Origin: Nemertoderma westbladi
Taxonomy: Eukaryota; Xenacoelomorpha; Nemertodermatida; Nemertodermatidae
Direction of reading: 5' to 3'
Assembly (NCBI GenBank): GCA_032718475.1
Contig: JAUCBJ010008919.1
Span: 1-20,047 of the forward strand
DNA: 20,047 bases
In this document: positions 1-8,560 of the stretch, in pieces
Numbering within the stretch: position 1 is the stretch's first letter
Layout: each line of letters begins with the position of its first letter
Translations under genes and position numbers: made by a program
Notes under the pieces: generated by a model
What the model was told of the DNA's origin: nothing
The model's input: the letters and a program-made list of their open reading frames with translations, nothing else
Database searches by the model: none

Positions 1-931
1 CATTTTGGGAAGAACTATAGTAAACTGCTTGAATTATCGAAAGTATAAACTGTTACCTCATTAACTAACTAACTACCGATCAATTTAATCAATCTTAACT
101 GCATTAATCATATTGTTTGTACTGTTATTTAACCGTCAGTTATTAATTGTATCTATTTGTTGATGGAAATATTGCTCTTTGGAGAATACGGATAAATCAC
201 CCCAAATTCCCAATTTTCTTGATACACTACAGGTTAGAGAGGCGGGCTATATATAACAATTGCGATTTATATCAATGTGGTGTGTATTGAATCTAATGTT
301 ATTTAGTAGACACTACCTGAGTCAATTGCTGTTCTCTTTATGTGTGATCAAATATACTGATGGTCGGCAGAATAGTGTGCATGATTGTGAGTGTGATGTG
401 ACTGGTAACAAAGCATTTCCTAAAGAATGCGACTTATACTTTAATCATAAGCCTTATCGTTGCGTTTAGTATAAGTCCTAGCTCTGTTTAAATAGATAGA
501 GCGCCACGTCCTAAAGGAACTGTTAATATTTCCCGAAAGTTAATAATATCTGTCAGAAATTAATTATTAGTGATCTATCGAATAATACAATAGGTTTACA
601 CTGCAACCTTACACTGCAATAATAAAATCTAAGCATCCGAATTCAGCCTCCCGGGTGTAGATCCATCGGGTGAATGATCGCGCATGGGCTGGCTTCGGCT
701 AATGTTTTTGTTTATTAGCATAACTTATTGGCGTATGCTAAAGGTGTTTTAATTAACTAAAAGACATATAAATTTTGGCAGGTTAAACTGCTAAAGGTCT
801 TCAAAAGCGCGAACATATTCATTTATGCACAAACTTGGTCTAACATCGGTTTACAGTGGCAAATATGCTATGGAGCTTATTATTTTCTGAATCTGATTAA
901 ATTATGTAGTTCACATCTAAGCTCAGTTGAA
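1..931. other. AT-rich stretch without a supported gene
   Basis: No reading frame here has recognisable protein similarity. There is a TATATAA at about 250-256. Just after it a short frame with several cysteines runs from an in-frame TTG at 260 (first ATG at 275) to 469; see findings. A local direct repeat TTACACTGCAA occurs twice near 596-618. A GC-richer patch at about 645-705 has no tRNA-type internal promoter that I can see. Confidence 0.5.
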
Positions 932-1120
932 ATGAAAGTTGACCTTCCCGTCCTAAATAATGGTACTTATTACGGCCATAGTGAATCTGTTGTTATTCTA
1001 GCCATTTTAGCTTCAACTGACAGGGATGTGAGATTGTCTGCAGTCGATATTATTCGAAAGATCAGAGTTGATCTTCTGAGTGCCCTTCCTGTGGGCATAT
1101 CTTTGAGAAACCGATTATAA
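932..1120 (+). pseudogene. possible relic of an uncharacterised dispersed protein
   Basis: An ATG-started frame of 62 codons. Residues 9-44 have the pattern N-G-T-Y-Y-G-H-x-E-S, then I-L-A-I-L-A-S-T-D-R-D-V-R and A-V-D-I-I-R-K-I-R. This recalls a segment found in many uncharacterised proteins of invertebrate genomes that read roughly N-a-Y-F-x-H-P-E-N-x-L-L-A-M-L-x-D followed by x-x-V-R-x-x-A-x-x-x-I. That match is from memory of the pattern, not a search. The frame stops soon after and I see no continuation in neighbouring frames. It could be a truncated copy, an exon or a chance ORF. Confidence 0.25.
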
Positions 1121-1242
1121 CTGGAGAAGAACGTACCATGATGGATTTGCTTTATGCCGATAGCACAAATCACCAACCCCTCTTGTTTCGAAGACAACCC
1201 TTTATGATTTAAATAATAAGGTGGCAGAACAACCATTTGTAA

Positions 1243-2005
1243 TTGAGATCCCCTGTCATAATCAAAACGAGGAAAGAATCGTTGCGACTGTTAGCAAAGC
1301 TTATCTTCGTACCAGTAATAAATAGGCACCATTTTATAGAACCAAGAATAGGAACCAAAAATTTCACTGTGTCTTTAATAAATCTAAAACCCATTCAATA
1401 TACGATTTTTCAGTTCAACAAAAATAATTTTTTAAATGATATCAACAACCCAAATTCTTGGTCATACAAATCACCAATCATACCAACTAGTGACAAATTT
1501 GATACCTTTTACCAAAACCTTAATACCATCTGCAGAAAAAATCTTCCCTCAAAATTAGTTACTCATAAAACCCGGCCAATTAAACCTTGGATTACCCCTT
1601 CCCTATTAAAATCAATTCGTTACCAAAGATATAATATTATACCGAATTTATTTAGAATACAAAACTGAATCTACTAAGCACTCTTTCACTACATACCACA
1701 ACCAACTAACTTCTTCTCTTAGACTTGCTGTAAAATTACTACTCTAACGAATTCAATGCCTCTGCCTCAAACATTCACAAAACTTGGTCCATTATAAATA
1801 CGGCCTTAAATAAATCGAAAAACTCGTGTTCACCCAAACAATTAATCGCAATAAACTAATACAAACACTCAAGTTATCTCAGATCCTACTGCAACACTTT
1901 CAATAAACACTTTTCTACTATCGGCTCGTCACTCGAAGCAACAATCCCCAAGCAAGTTCGCCAACCCACTAGAAATATCAAATACAATAAACCTAATTCA
2001 TATTT
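1243..2005 (+). pseudogene. LINE-1, endonuclease-to-RT linker region (decayed)
   Basis: Non-LTR retrotransposon polyprotein remnant upstream of the reverse transcriptase. Frame 1243-1668 opens with a TTG, so it is a fragment, not a gene start. It contains the linker signature R-P-I-K-P-W-I-T-P-S-L-L-K-S-I, known between the APE endonuclease and RT of CR1/Jockey-group LINEs. After a frameshift near 1635 another frame reads Y-K-T-E-S-T-K-H and Y-H-N-Q-L-T. Later come K-T-W-S-I-I-N-T-A-L-N-K (about 1780-1815) and F-N-K-H-F-S-T-I-G-S (about 1900-1930), both standard linker blocks. At about 2005 the similarity breaks off where the antisense LINE-2 begins. The clade is not resolved. Several frameshifts and stops make it inactive. 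Confidence 0.75.
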
Positions 2006-2690
2006 TTTTTTGTTAATTTTAATCATCGAGAACAAGCTCATTACTGGTATATATAATAAAACACGAAAAGCACAATGTGTAAAATTTTTTCAATATAATT
2101 TAAAAAGTAGTATGTAAGAAAATACAATATTAAAATAAGAGAAAGTTAAAGACGTTCCATATTGGTGAATCACTATTGCGGCCGTAAATATTACTAACTG
2201 GGCTGCTACACGATTTAAATTTTCTTATCATAGAGTTACCACGAATATATAAGCACCTCATTTGATTTTCTATATCTTGCGAATCGTCCATATTGTCACT
2301 AAAAATAGTACCTAAATATTTAATGGTAGAAACTAATGGAATAGGTGAATTCTCTATAAAAATACGTTCTACATTTAACCCTAAGCGCAGCTTACACCGG
2401 AAATAAATGCACTTTGTCTTTTTTCTTTTTTTTTTTTGTTCTTTTTTTTTGTCTTAGTTTAATTTGATATTGTGATCCTTACAATAAGATACTGTAATGT
2501 TTAAAAGTATCTGTAATGCTTGCGGGCTTGTAGCAAGTAAATTTAGATCATCGGCATATGATAAATTATCTCATATGATAGATTATCTTATGGATAAATT
2601 ATATTTACTATAATTAAGACAACTCGTATTGAGTAGATTACCATCTATTACACATCAATACAAATTTTGCAACAAATGATTCCTTTCCTT
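2006..2690 (-). pseudogene. LINE-2, C-terminal RT fragment nested in LINE-1
   Basis: On the minus strand a different LINE reverse transcriptase is readable. The catalytic block Y-A-D-D-L-N-L-L-A-T-S is encoded at 2558-2526. Downstream K-Y-L-G-T-I-F-S-D lies at 2321-2295, followed by D-I-E-N-Q-M-R-C-L-Y and S-M-I-R-K-F-K-S-C-S. That order (YADD, then KYLG, then DI..Q.R.LY....N...RKF..CS) is a well-known signature of one common animal LINE type. YADD and KYLG are in the same frame, although the A-rich segment between them holds a stop. The minus-strand 3' end at about 2006-2020 is A-rich, fitting a poly(A) tail. The piece sits exactly where LINE-1 is interrupted, so it is probably a 5'-truncated insertion. 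No clear target duplication was found. Confidence 0.75.
2414..2458. repeat. T-rich low-complexity tract inside LINE-2
   Basis: Runs of T broken by single C and G bases. On the minus strand it is an A-rich expansion at the place where LINE RTs of this type encode a Lys-rich K-K-T-K segment, between YADD and KYLG. It looks like slippage growth from A-rich lysine codons. Confidence 0.7.
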
Positions 2691-3608
2691 CTAGGCTTTT
2701 GAGACTGGCAGCTGAACCACTTTCAAAACACTTAAGTCACCTTTTGAATTTAAGCATCTCCAACGGTTTTTTCCCGAAATCTCTAAAAACTGCGAAAGTA
2801 ATACCACTATACAAAAAGGACAATCCGACTGACCCCAACAATTATCGCCCCATTTCACTTCTCCCTATACTTAGTAAATTACTAGAATTATAAACTCCCA
2901 GTTACAGTCCTACCTTGATAAGTACAATAACTCTAAGCAACTTTCTATTTGGATTTCGTTCTAAAACAACTACGTCTCATACACTTCTATCGATTCGACA
3001 GAAATAATTAATCAGCTTCTAGATTCAAACATCTCATCATGCGCAGTCTATATCGAGCTACAGTAAGTAGCTCTTAATACCGTCCACCATAAAACTCTTT
3101 TATCTAAACTGGAATGCTACGTTATCAGAGGTCGTCCTCTTCAACTAATAGAAAGCTTCCTTTCCGATAGGTCTCAGTTCGTTTCAATTGGCTCATTTTC
3201 TTCTTCCTTACTACTGATAGCTAGTGGCGTGCCCCACGGTTCTGTCCTGTAACCTCTACTTTTCCTTCTCTTTATTAAATGACTTTCCCCATGCCACAAA
3301 TATTTTAGCCACTCTCTTTATAGACGATACCAACCTAATTTCCTTTCACTCCGATTTAAATATTATAACAACCAACATTAACATTGAACTTAATAAGTAG
3401 GCATACGTAGACATAACTGGCTAATTAATAATCAATTACTAATTAATTAAAAAAAACTGAAATACGATATTTTCACTTCATTCAAAACTAACAATAATCT
3501 CTCTAATAATCAAAAAATTTCTATAAATAATACTGAAATCTTACCTTGCAACACTTCAAATTTATTAGGTTTATGGATTGATAATAAACTAAATTGGAAA
3601 ACACACGG
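2690..3608 (+). pseudogene. LINE-1, reverse transcriptase domain (decayed)
   Basis: Continuation of LINE-1 after the nested LINE-2. Frame 2699-2893 (TTG-opened) reads L-N-L-S-I-S-N-G-F-F-P, then V-I-P-L-Y-K-K-D and N-Y-R-P-I-S-L-L-P-I-L-S-K, the conserved RT entry block of CR1/Jockey-type LINEs. F-G-F-R-S-K-T-T-T follows near 2950. A-V-Y-I-E-L-Q stands in for the A-V-F-x-D-L-x-K-A-F-D block near 3045. G-V-P-H-G-S-V-L lies at 3226-3249. The active-site block is F-I-D-D at 3317-3328, where families have F/Y-A-D-D, and it is in a different frame from G-V-P-H-G. L-G-L-W-I-D-N-K-L-N-W-K-T-H ends at about 3605. Multiple stops and frameshifts make it dead. It ends abruptly at the G-run. Confidence 0.85.
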
Positions 3609-3636
3609 GTGGGGGGTGGGGGGGGGGGGGGGGGGG
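3607..3636. repeat. G-tract (19 uninterrupted G) at the edge of LINE-1
   Basis: Four-G-plus blocks separated by single T bases, then 19 G (3618-3636), followed by TCGACTCGG. It marks the point where LINE-1 similarity stops. The same layout, G-tract then TCGAC, recurs at about 4931-4950. A C-tract closes the block at 5092-5112. Confidence 0.9.
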
Positions 3637-3694
3637 TCGACTCGGTCCCTTCCTAGTCATTAATTGCTGTATCTATGCTGTATCTATGTTTTTA

Positions 3695-4700
3695 CGAAAA
3701 TTAGTCAAATTTAATGGCGCATCTTTTGCAAAAAACAGCGTTGCAATTAGATTTCAACTTTTCGATGTGGGTGCCACATCAATATTTGGTCCCCAGCAGA
3801 AGTTTTTTGAAATTTTCGAATTTTACAAGGTCATTTGTGAGTTATTAATTTTTCATGTTGGGGCTTTTTTTTATTGATTCTGATTCGCATGGAGCACTCT
3901 ACTACTCTATATAAATATTGGAGGGAAGTGGTATGTCATTTTTGGTGCACTAAAATTAGATAAAGTTTAAATTTTCAAAATTTAAATATTCGTTGAATAC
4001 TCCGAAGTGTTGATTTCAACGCATTTTTATGGGTTTTCTGGCCCGCTTCAAAAAAAAATTCGATTGAAAGTAAAATAGAAGACTCAATTCTTAGTGGCAC
4101 ATCATTTTTGGTGTACCAAAATTAGGGCGTGGCAAGTAGGCTTACTTCAAATTTTCAAAATTTCGATATTCAGAAAATACCACAAGGTTTTCATTTCAAC
4201 GTTTCAACCCATTTTTATAGATTATCTGGACCGCTGAATCGATTGAAAGTAATATTGAATCTTCAAGTCTTCGTGGTACGTCATTATTGGTACACCACAA
4301 TTAGGGCGTGGTACTTTTTCAAAATTTGAATAAGTGCCACTCCCTAATTTTGGTGCACCAAATATGCCGAACCACTAAGTCTTCAGGCTTCTATAATACT
4401 TTCAATTGATTCAGCACTCCAGAAAACCTATAAATGTGCGTTGAAATCTCAACTTTGGTTTATTTTCCGAATCACGAATTTTTCAATATTTGAAGCGCCA
4501 CACCCTAATTTTGGTGCTCCAAAAAGCACGAGCCACTAAGTCTTCAGGCTTCGATAATATTTTCAATCGATTCAGCGGTCCAGAAAACCTATAAAAACGC
4601 GTTTAAATCAAAATATGGGGGGTATTTTCCGAATATCGTATTTTTCAAAATTTGAAGCGCCACGCCCACTTCTTAGGTGCACGAAAAGTAGCATCCAGTT
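3695..4700. repeat. head-to-head tandem array, units about 161-179 bp
   Basis: Units contain TTTTTGGTGCAC...AAAATTAG, then TTCAAAATTT, then TTTCAACGCATTTTTAT, TTTTCTGG and CGATTGAAAGTA. Plus-oriented units have their TTAGGGCGTGG-type block at about 3957, 4123 and 4302. Minus-oriented units have its complement beginning at about 4336, 4497 and 4660 (spacing 161 and 163). The turn is tight: AGGGCGTGGTAC (about 4302-4313) faces GTGCCACTCCCT across about 19 bases, centred near 4322. A degenerate unit may extend left to 3695. The ORFs at 3686-3877 and 4129-4329 fall inside the repeats and are not genes. It resembles the repeat-built arms of foldback transposons. Confidence 0.85.
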
Positions 4701-4924
4701 CAATTTTCTGAAAGGGAATATAATCACATTCGATTCAGCGTAAAGAAAAACCTACAACTGCTAGCTAACAATGCCACACTATTAGTTCTATTACTTCTAT
4801 TTTTCATGAAAATTATTATACCCACCTTAAGAAATTTTCATTTTTTTGGATTTGAAAATGTTCTTCGATAATTTTTACACCTACAGCCCAAATTTCGTAG
4901 GATTTTATTGGATGATTACAAAAA

Positions 4925-5000
4925 TACAGCGGGGGGTGGGGGGAATCGACCCGCCGCCAGTACTGCTAATGGTCTAAACACCCCAGTGGCAATAGGGTTA
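4925..5000 (-). repeat. possible tRNA-like SINE head or tail
   Basis: On the minus strand GGGTCGATTCC matches the Pol III B box (GGTTCGANTCC) with one mismatch. About 40 bases upstream TTGCCACTGGG is a weak A-box-like match. The element ends in a C-rich run of the same kind as the G-tract at 3607. No cloverleaf folds convincingly, so this is not called as a tRNA. It may be a SINE head, a tRNA pseudogene or coincidence. Confidence 0.3.
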
Positions 5001-5091
5001 ACAATAATAAAAAAATTTCATATTCATTCATATCCTCGTTCCCATCTAACTTTATGAATATTATTTTCTTTTTTTTCGAACAGCAATGGCA

Positions 5092-5112
5092 CCCCCCCCC
5101 CCCCCCCCCCCC
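5092..5112. repeat. C-tract, 21 bases
   Basis: Uninterrupted C-run. Together with the G-tract at 3618-3636 it brackets the array block in inverted orientation. Confidence 0.95.
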
Positions 5113-5239
5113 TTCACAACATAACTCCCTATCCTCTGGCCCACCTCAGTCCATCAGGCTGCACTAGCATTGTAGCTATTTGCTTGGGGACTGTGGTTCT
5201 AGTTATTATATTTGTGTATGTGTATTTCTAATTGATTAT

Positions 5240-5360
5240 ATATTGTCTTAGAGGATAATAATAAATTCAAATTCCATCCTGCAGACAAGGGCCTTCTTTG
5301 TACATTGGTCGAAGTTTACTAAGAGATCGGATCTTTCTGAGCAAGGCGAACATCTCAGAA
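5240..5360 (-). pseudogene. LINE-3, RT piece downstream of the foldback insertion
   Basis: The minus strand reads D-V-R-L-A-Q-K-D-P-I-S, which lines up with the G-V-Q-Q-G-D-P-L-G block of LINE RTs. A little further it reads L-V-C-R-M-E-F-E-F-I-I-I-L-stop-D-N, at the place where this family normally has x-Y-L-D-D. The similarity is weak taken alone. It gains weight because it resumes exactly what the other LINE-3 piece (5678-5965) lacks, on the other side of the foldback element. The catalytic Asp pair is degraded. Confidence 0.45.
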
Positions 5361-5677
5361 CACGTTCGTGGGGCCTTCGCGCAGCACGAAGTGAGCAAAG
5401 CCTTTAGCATATGGGCACCATTAACGAGTTGTCTGCCGTTAGTCAGAAGTCTTCAACACCATACTCGTCCTCATCTTTTGCCTCGATGCGTTCGTTCGTT
5501 TCAGATTCTTTCTAAACTCTTGACGGACTACATACGTACCAAGTTTCGTTTAATTTCATCAAGGAATAACCGAGTTACTAGCGATCAAATATTTACGACG
5601 ACGACAGACGACGACAGACAACTCTGCCAATGGTACCCATATGCTAAGGCTTCGCTCACTTCGTGGCTCGCCCCACA
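5361..5677. mobile_element. foldback element, short copy (317 bp)
   Basis: Left arm begins CGTTCGTGGGGCC. The right arm, read from the other strand, begins TGTGGGGCGAGCC. Inside, both arms share CACGAAGTGAGC, AAGCCTT, AGCATATGGG, ACCATT and GAGTTGTCTG (left about 5385-5443, right about 5605-5670). A CGA-type microsatellite lies at about 5594-5620. The middle (about 5500-5580) holds one diverged unit of the 147-bp monomer seen in the long copy at 13637-14912, in opposite orientation. It interrupts LINE-3. The ORFs at 5298-5909 (plus) and 5585-5917 (minus) run across element boundaries and are not genes as such. Confidence 0.7.
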
Positions 5678-5965
5678 TTCAGCAGCTTTGGTATATGGGA
5701 ACAGTTCTTCAGGAGAAAGATCGCGTTGTGACTCCCAACAGTTGATAGCCTTTCTGATGTGGGTTATTGCCTCTAGCTTTTTGTTCATTGATGCATTCTG
5801 CCACGTGTGTGCGGCTGATGGTGTTGGGAGCATTTGCGAAATCCATCTTGATGAAGACATTGTCATCTTCAGCAGTGTAAGTATGGCCCTGGCAGCATGT
5901 ACTCTTTGAGCCCACACCCGACCTATTCGGGAGACAGGTGGAATGCCGTTCGATTGTTGTGCACA
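5678..5965 (-). pseudogene. LINE-3, N-terminal RT piece
   Basis: Minus-strand reading gives A-Q-R-V-H-A-A-R-A in one frame and D-D-N-V-F-I-K-M-D-F-A-N-A-P-N-T-I in another (frame 5915-5709), followed by S-R-T-H-V-A-E-C-I. In related LINE RTs the order is E-A-x-V-H-A-x-R, then V-F-x-K-x-D-F-x-N-A-F-N-T-x-x-R, the first catalytic Asp block. Here Phe of N-A-F-N-T is Pro. P-E-E-L-F-P-Y-T-K-A-A precedes the foldback boundary, matching the family's P-Y-I-K-A-A-Y. At least one frameshift separates the blocks. The LINE clade is unassigned. Confidence 0.65.
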
Positions 5966-6079
5966 GAGATTGTTGCCTTCGATGCTAGCCTAGATAGACT
6001 TCACCAATGGCTATTTATTAGTCGAATAGTCGATCCCCATTGTCTTTCTTTCTGTGGTGGTGGGGGATGGTCGTGTCAT

Positions 6080-6660
6080 TGAAGTACGACACACATGGTG
6101 TAAATAAAACAAACAGAACCAACAATGCTATTAAAATTAACTTTGTAACAACACAATCAGTGTCGTAACTACAGAAATTAAATAATTTATATTTTCTAGA
6201 ACATAGTTCTTGAGTTGACATTTAAACGGTTTTATTTCATATTTTTATGAACTTTACTCTTTTAGTATTAACACACACTATTATTTCGTTATTTACCCGC
6301 CTAAAATTTTCAATGTTAACATATTTCGGATTAACTTGCGGTAAATAACCAAAAGGAAATACAAATCTATAAAATATTTAAAATAATTTATTTGGTGGCG
6401 GGTAATTAACCATAAGGGTACATAGGGATACTTTTTCGTTATTTACCCGCAAACGATTAATATGTTATTTTGTTTTGAAGTAAATCCTCGCTTCTAAACC
6501 GACTGGTAACTTTTAAAGAGGAACTACTAGCTTTAATGGCAGTACCGGTATTTGTCTTAGTTCAACCTGAAAAATTTCAGGTATGGGGGGGAAACTAGTG
6601 TTTTCGCAGATTAATTAGCTATATTAAATTTTTTTTTGATAATTTAATATAGGTAACAGA
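6080..6660. repeat. AT-rich spacer with four copies of a GCGGGTAAATAAC-like word
   Basis: TTCGTTATTTACCCGC is exact at 6285-6300 and 6435-6450. Between them lie opposite-oriented variants GCGGTAAATAACC (6338-6350) and GGCGGGTAATTAACC (about 6397-6411). The alternating orientation suggests the ends of one or two short inverted-repeat elements. The rest of the stretch shows nothing I can name. Confidence 0.55.
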
Positions 6661-6664
6661 TCCG

Positions 6665-7010
6665 TACTACATGCATGCTACAGCACTACATTTTTAAAAC
6701 ATAAATCATTGTTACTATGGCAACATTGTAGAGTTTTAGAACAAAATATAAATATTATACACCATTCTAGAACCAAAACTATGAATTTAAATGGACTCAA
6801 AAATTTATTTAAAACTAATTACTTTTTTTTAATTTACTAGCTATTTTAAAATTAGAAAACTAGCTATATGTGCTAGAACATTATATTTTTTAATGTATTT
6901 ATGGTCCAGAATAGTATATAATGAATTTATATTTTTCTAGAACTCTTCAACGTTGCCATAGTAACAATGATATATGTTATAAAAATTTAGTGCTATACGG
7001 AACTCTAGCC
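6665..7010. mobile_element. MITE with about 110-bp inverted arms
   Basis: The left arm (about 6670-6773) and right arm (about 6903-7008) are inverted copies. Both contain TCCGTA near the outer end, CAGCACTA/TAGTGCTA, CATAAATCATTGTTAC or its counterpart, TATGGCAAC, and TTCTAGAA near the inner end. The left arm has a short insertion (CTACATGCATGC) relative to the right. The centre is AT-rich with TAGCTA words and no coding potential. No transposase is present, so it is non-autonomous. The target duplication is unclear and the superfamily is not assigned. A second copy of the arm lies at 15534-15665. Confidence 0.8.
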
Positions 7011-7264
7011 ATTTAATGTAAGAACAACATGGTAAGGCCTAACGTCTTAATTTTACTTGGCTTGGTTTACACACTTGGTGATTTTTCATTGAAATTTATG
7101 ATGTAGCTAGTGTTTTTATGGCATCTTCCAACACTATTTAGTCATAAAATCAAACAATATCAGTTTTGTATTTCATATTTTGTTTAGTTGTTTTATTTAC
7201 GAGGATTGTTTTATATGAGACCAAATAGAACTTATCTATCTTATCTAGAACTTATCTTATATAG

Positions 7265-7981
7265 ACCAAAATTCTGACAGTTAACTTTGAAAGTCCTCAG
7301 CAAGTCTCTGATCGGATGAGCATAAGCTCAAAGGATGGTATGCTTGAGCATGTGGACGACTTCTGTTACCTGGGATCATGGATCCGGAAGTCAGGTGAGG
7401 ACCTTCGAATACGTAAGGGAAAGGCATGGGCAGCCTTGAATAGGCTTTCCAGGATTTGGAAGTCACCGAGAATTAATCGGAAACTTAAGGTCCGATTATT
7501 TAGAGCAGCAGTAGTTCCAGTACTCCTCTACGGGAGTCCATGCTGGGCTCTAACTGCTGAGGACACCAAATCTCTGGATGGCACATTCACAAGAATGCTA
7601 CGCCGGGTTCATTGTGTCAAGTACAATGCACACATCTCCAACCAGACACTATATAACATTGGAGGTGTCTCATTGGTTCCCCCAAGCTTGACACTAGAAC
7701 AAAATCGCCTCCGCTTTGCAGGACATTGCTTTCGCCGTGAGGACCAGCCAGTGCATAATCTTGTACTTTGGCAGCCTCATGGAGTGAATAAGCATGGTGG
7801 ACAGCCCATGACTTTCTTGAGACGCATCTTAAAGGACACTGGCCTTAAAGATGCGGATGATCTAGCAAATGTCATGGGTGATAGGGAGTTGTGGCGGTGC
7901 AATTTTGTTGACAAGCCGGCACAGCATTCTTAAAAATGCAGCTGCAATGCAGCATGCCGATCCTAGTAGTAGTAGTAGTAT
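7265..7981 (+). mobile_element. 5'-truncated LINE (LINE-4) with (TAG)n tail
   Basis: Coding similarity starts at about 7265, before the first ATG, in the same frame as the ORF at 7316. It ends with a short 3' UTR and a TAGTAGTAG tail at 7964-7980. Microsatellite-like 3' tails are typical of several LINE clades. Base composition is clearly richer in GC than the AT-rich flanks. The lack of stops or frameshifts suggests a fairly young copy. Confidence 0.8.
7316..7933 (+). CDS. LINE reverse-transcriptase C-terminal region (endonuclease-RT polyprotein tail)
   Basis: 205 codons. Residues 15-24 are D-F-C-Y-L-G-S-W-I, the LINE 'YLG' block after the RT palm. Then R-K-G-K-A-W-A-A-L-N-R-L, I-W-K-S-P and L-Y-G-S-P-C-W-A-L-T. 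Near residue 85 comes L-D-G-T-F-T-R-M-L-R-R. R-L-R-F-A-G-H-C-F-R-R-E is at about 132-143, and L-W-Q-P-H-G and G-G-Q-P-M-T-F follow. This ordered set is the standard C-terminal region of a widespread animal LINE family. The catalytic palm (F/YADD) and the endonuclease are missing, so the piece cannot mobilise itself. The ATG at 7316 is internal: the frame is open upstream to 7265 with family-like residues. The EN fragment at 10.6-11.1 kb may be the 5' part of the same family. Confidence 0.85.
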   Translation: MSISSKDGMLEHVDDFCYLGSWIRKSGEDLRIRKGKAWAALNRLSRIWKSPRINRKLKVRLFRAAVVPVLLYGSPCWALTAEDTKSLDGTFTRMLRRVHCVKYNAHISNQTLYNIGGVSLVPPSLTLEQNRLRFAGHCFRREDQPVHNLVLWQPHGVNKHGGQPMTFLRRILKDTGLKDADDLANVMGDRELWRCNFVDKPAQHS

Positions 7982-8560
7982 CTAGTGTTTGTTTTATATC
8001 ATCATTACATTATTCCTAGCTAGTTGCTAGTATTTTTGGGTGTGTTGAAAAATAATCTAGCTACATTTAAATTGTTAAAATATTCTAGAATAAGCGGCAC
8101 TCTATGTTATGTGTCTTATTTTGTTGAATTCATCCAAGTAGTTAAGCTACGGTATTAGTTATAAACTATAATGTCCACAACATTATGAATGGTAACGTCT
8201 TGAAGAAATTATAAGGTTTTAAGTATAAGGTTAAAACAAGGTTTAGTCATTGGTCAGGGATACACTCACTAAACGATAAATTCAATAACATTCTCAGACG
8301 TCAGTCTAAATATTTGTTAACGATTTAAAAAGTAATGTTATTAATTAATTAATTAATTGATGTTAATAATTGTATTCGATAAAACAAATATGGGAAGTAG
8401 TACTTCTTATGGTTGGAGTAACAAATTCAAATATATTACGATTTCAGTTCTTTTAATTTGACCGAATTGTCGCATTATTATGTATTATTTTGGCTCAATC
8501 CTGATTTGATCGTATCTCATACGATATAAATGATGACCCCGCCGCTCATAAAAGTGTTGC
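7982..8560. other. AT-rich spacer, nothing assigned
   Basis: No coding similarity. It contains a TTAATTAATTAATTAATT run at about 8341-8358 and one TTCTAGAA octamer near 8083. Confidence 0.5.

Noticed and set aside
3686-4329. Two short plus-strand frames of 63 and 66 codons
   Set aside because: They lie within repeat units of array 1 and are not conserved between units.
4925-5000. Functional tRNA gene
   Set aside because: B-box-like sequence only. The acceptor, D and anticodon stems do not pair.
5113-5239. 3' end of LINE-1 after the array block
   Set aside because: AATAATAAATTCAAATTC looks like a LINE tail, but the minus strand there gives a better fit to LINE-3 RT, so no separate call was made.
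5298-5909. 203-codon plus-strand frame
   Set aside because: It spans LINE-3 antisense sequence and the whole foldback element. No protein motif is visible and its composition follows the repeats.
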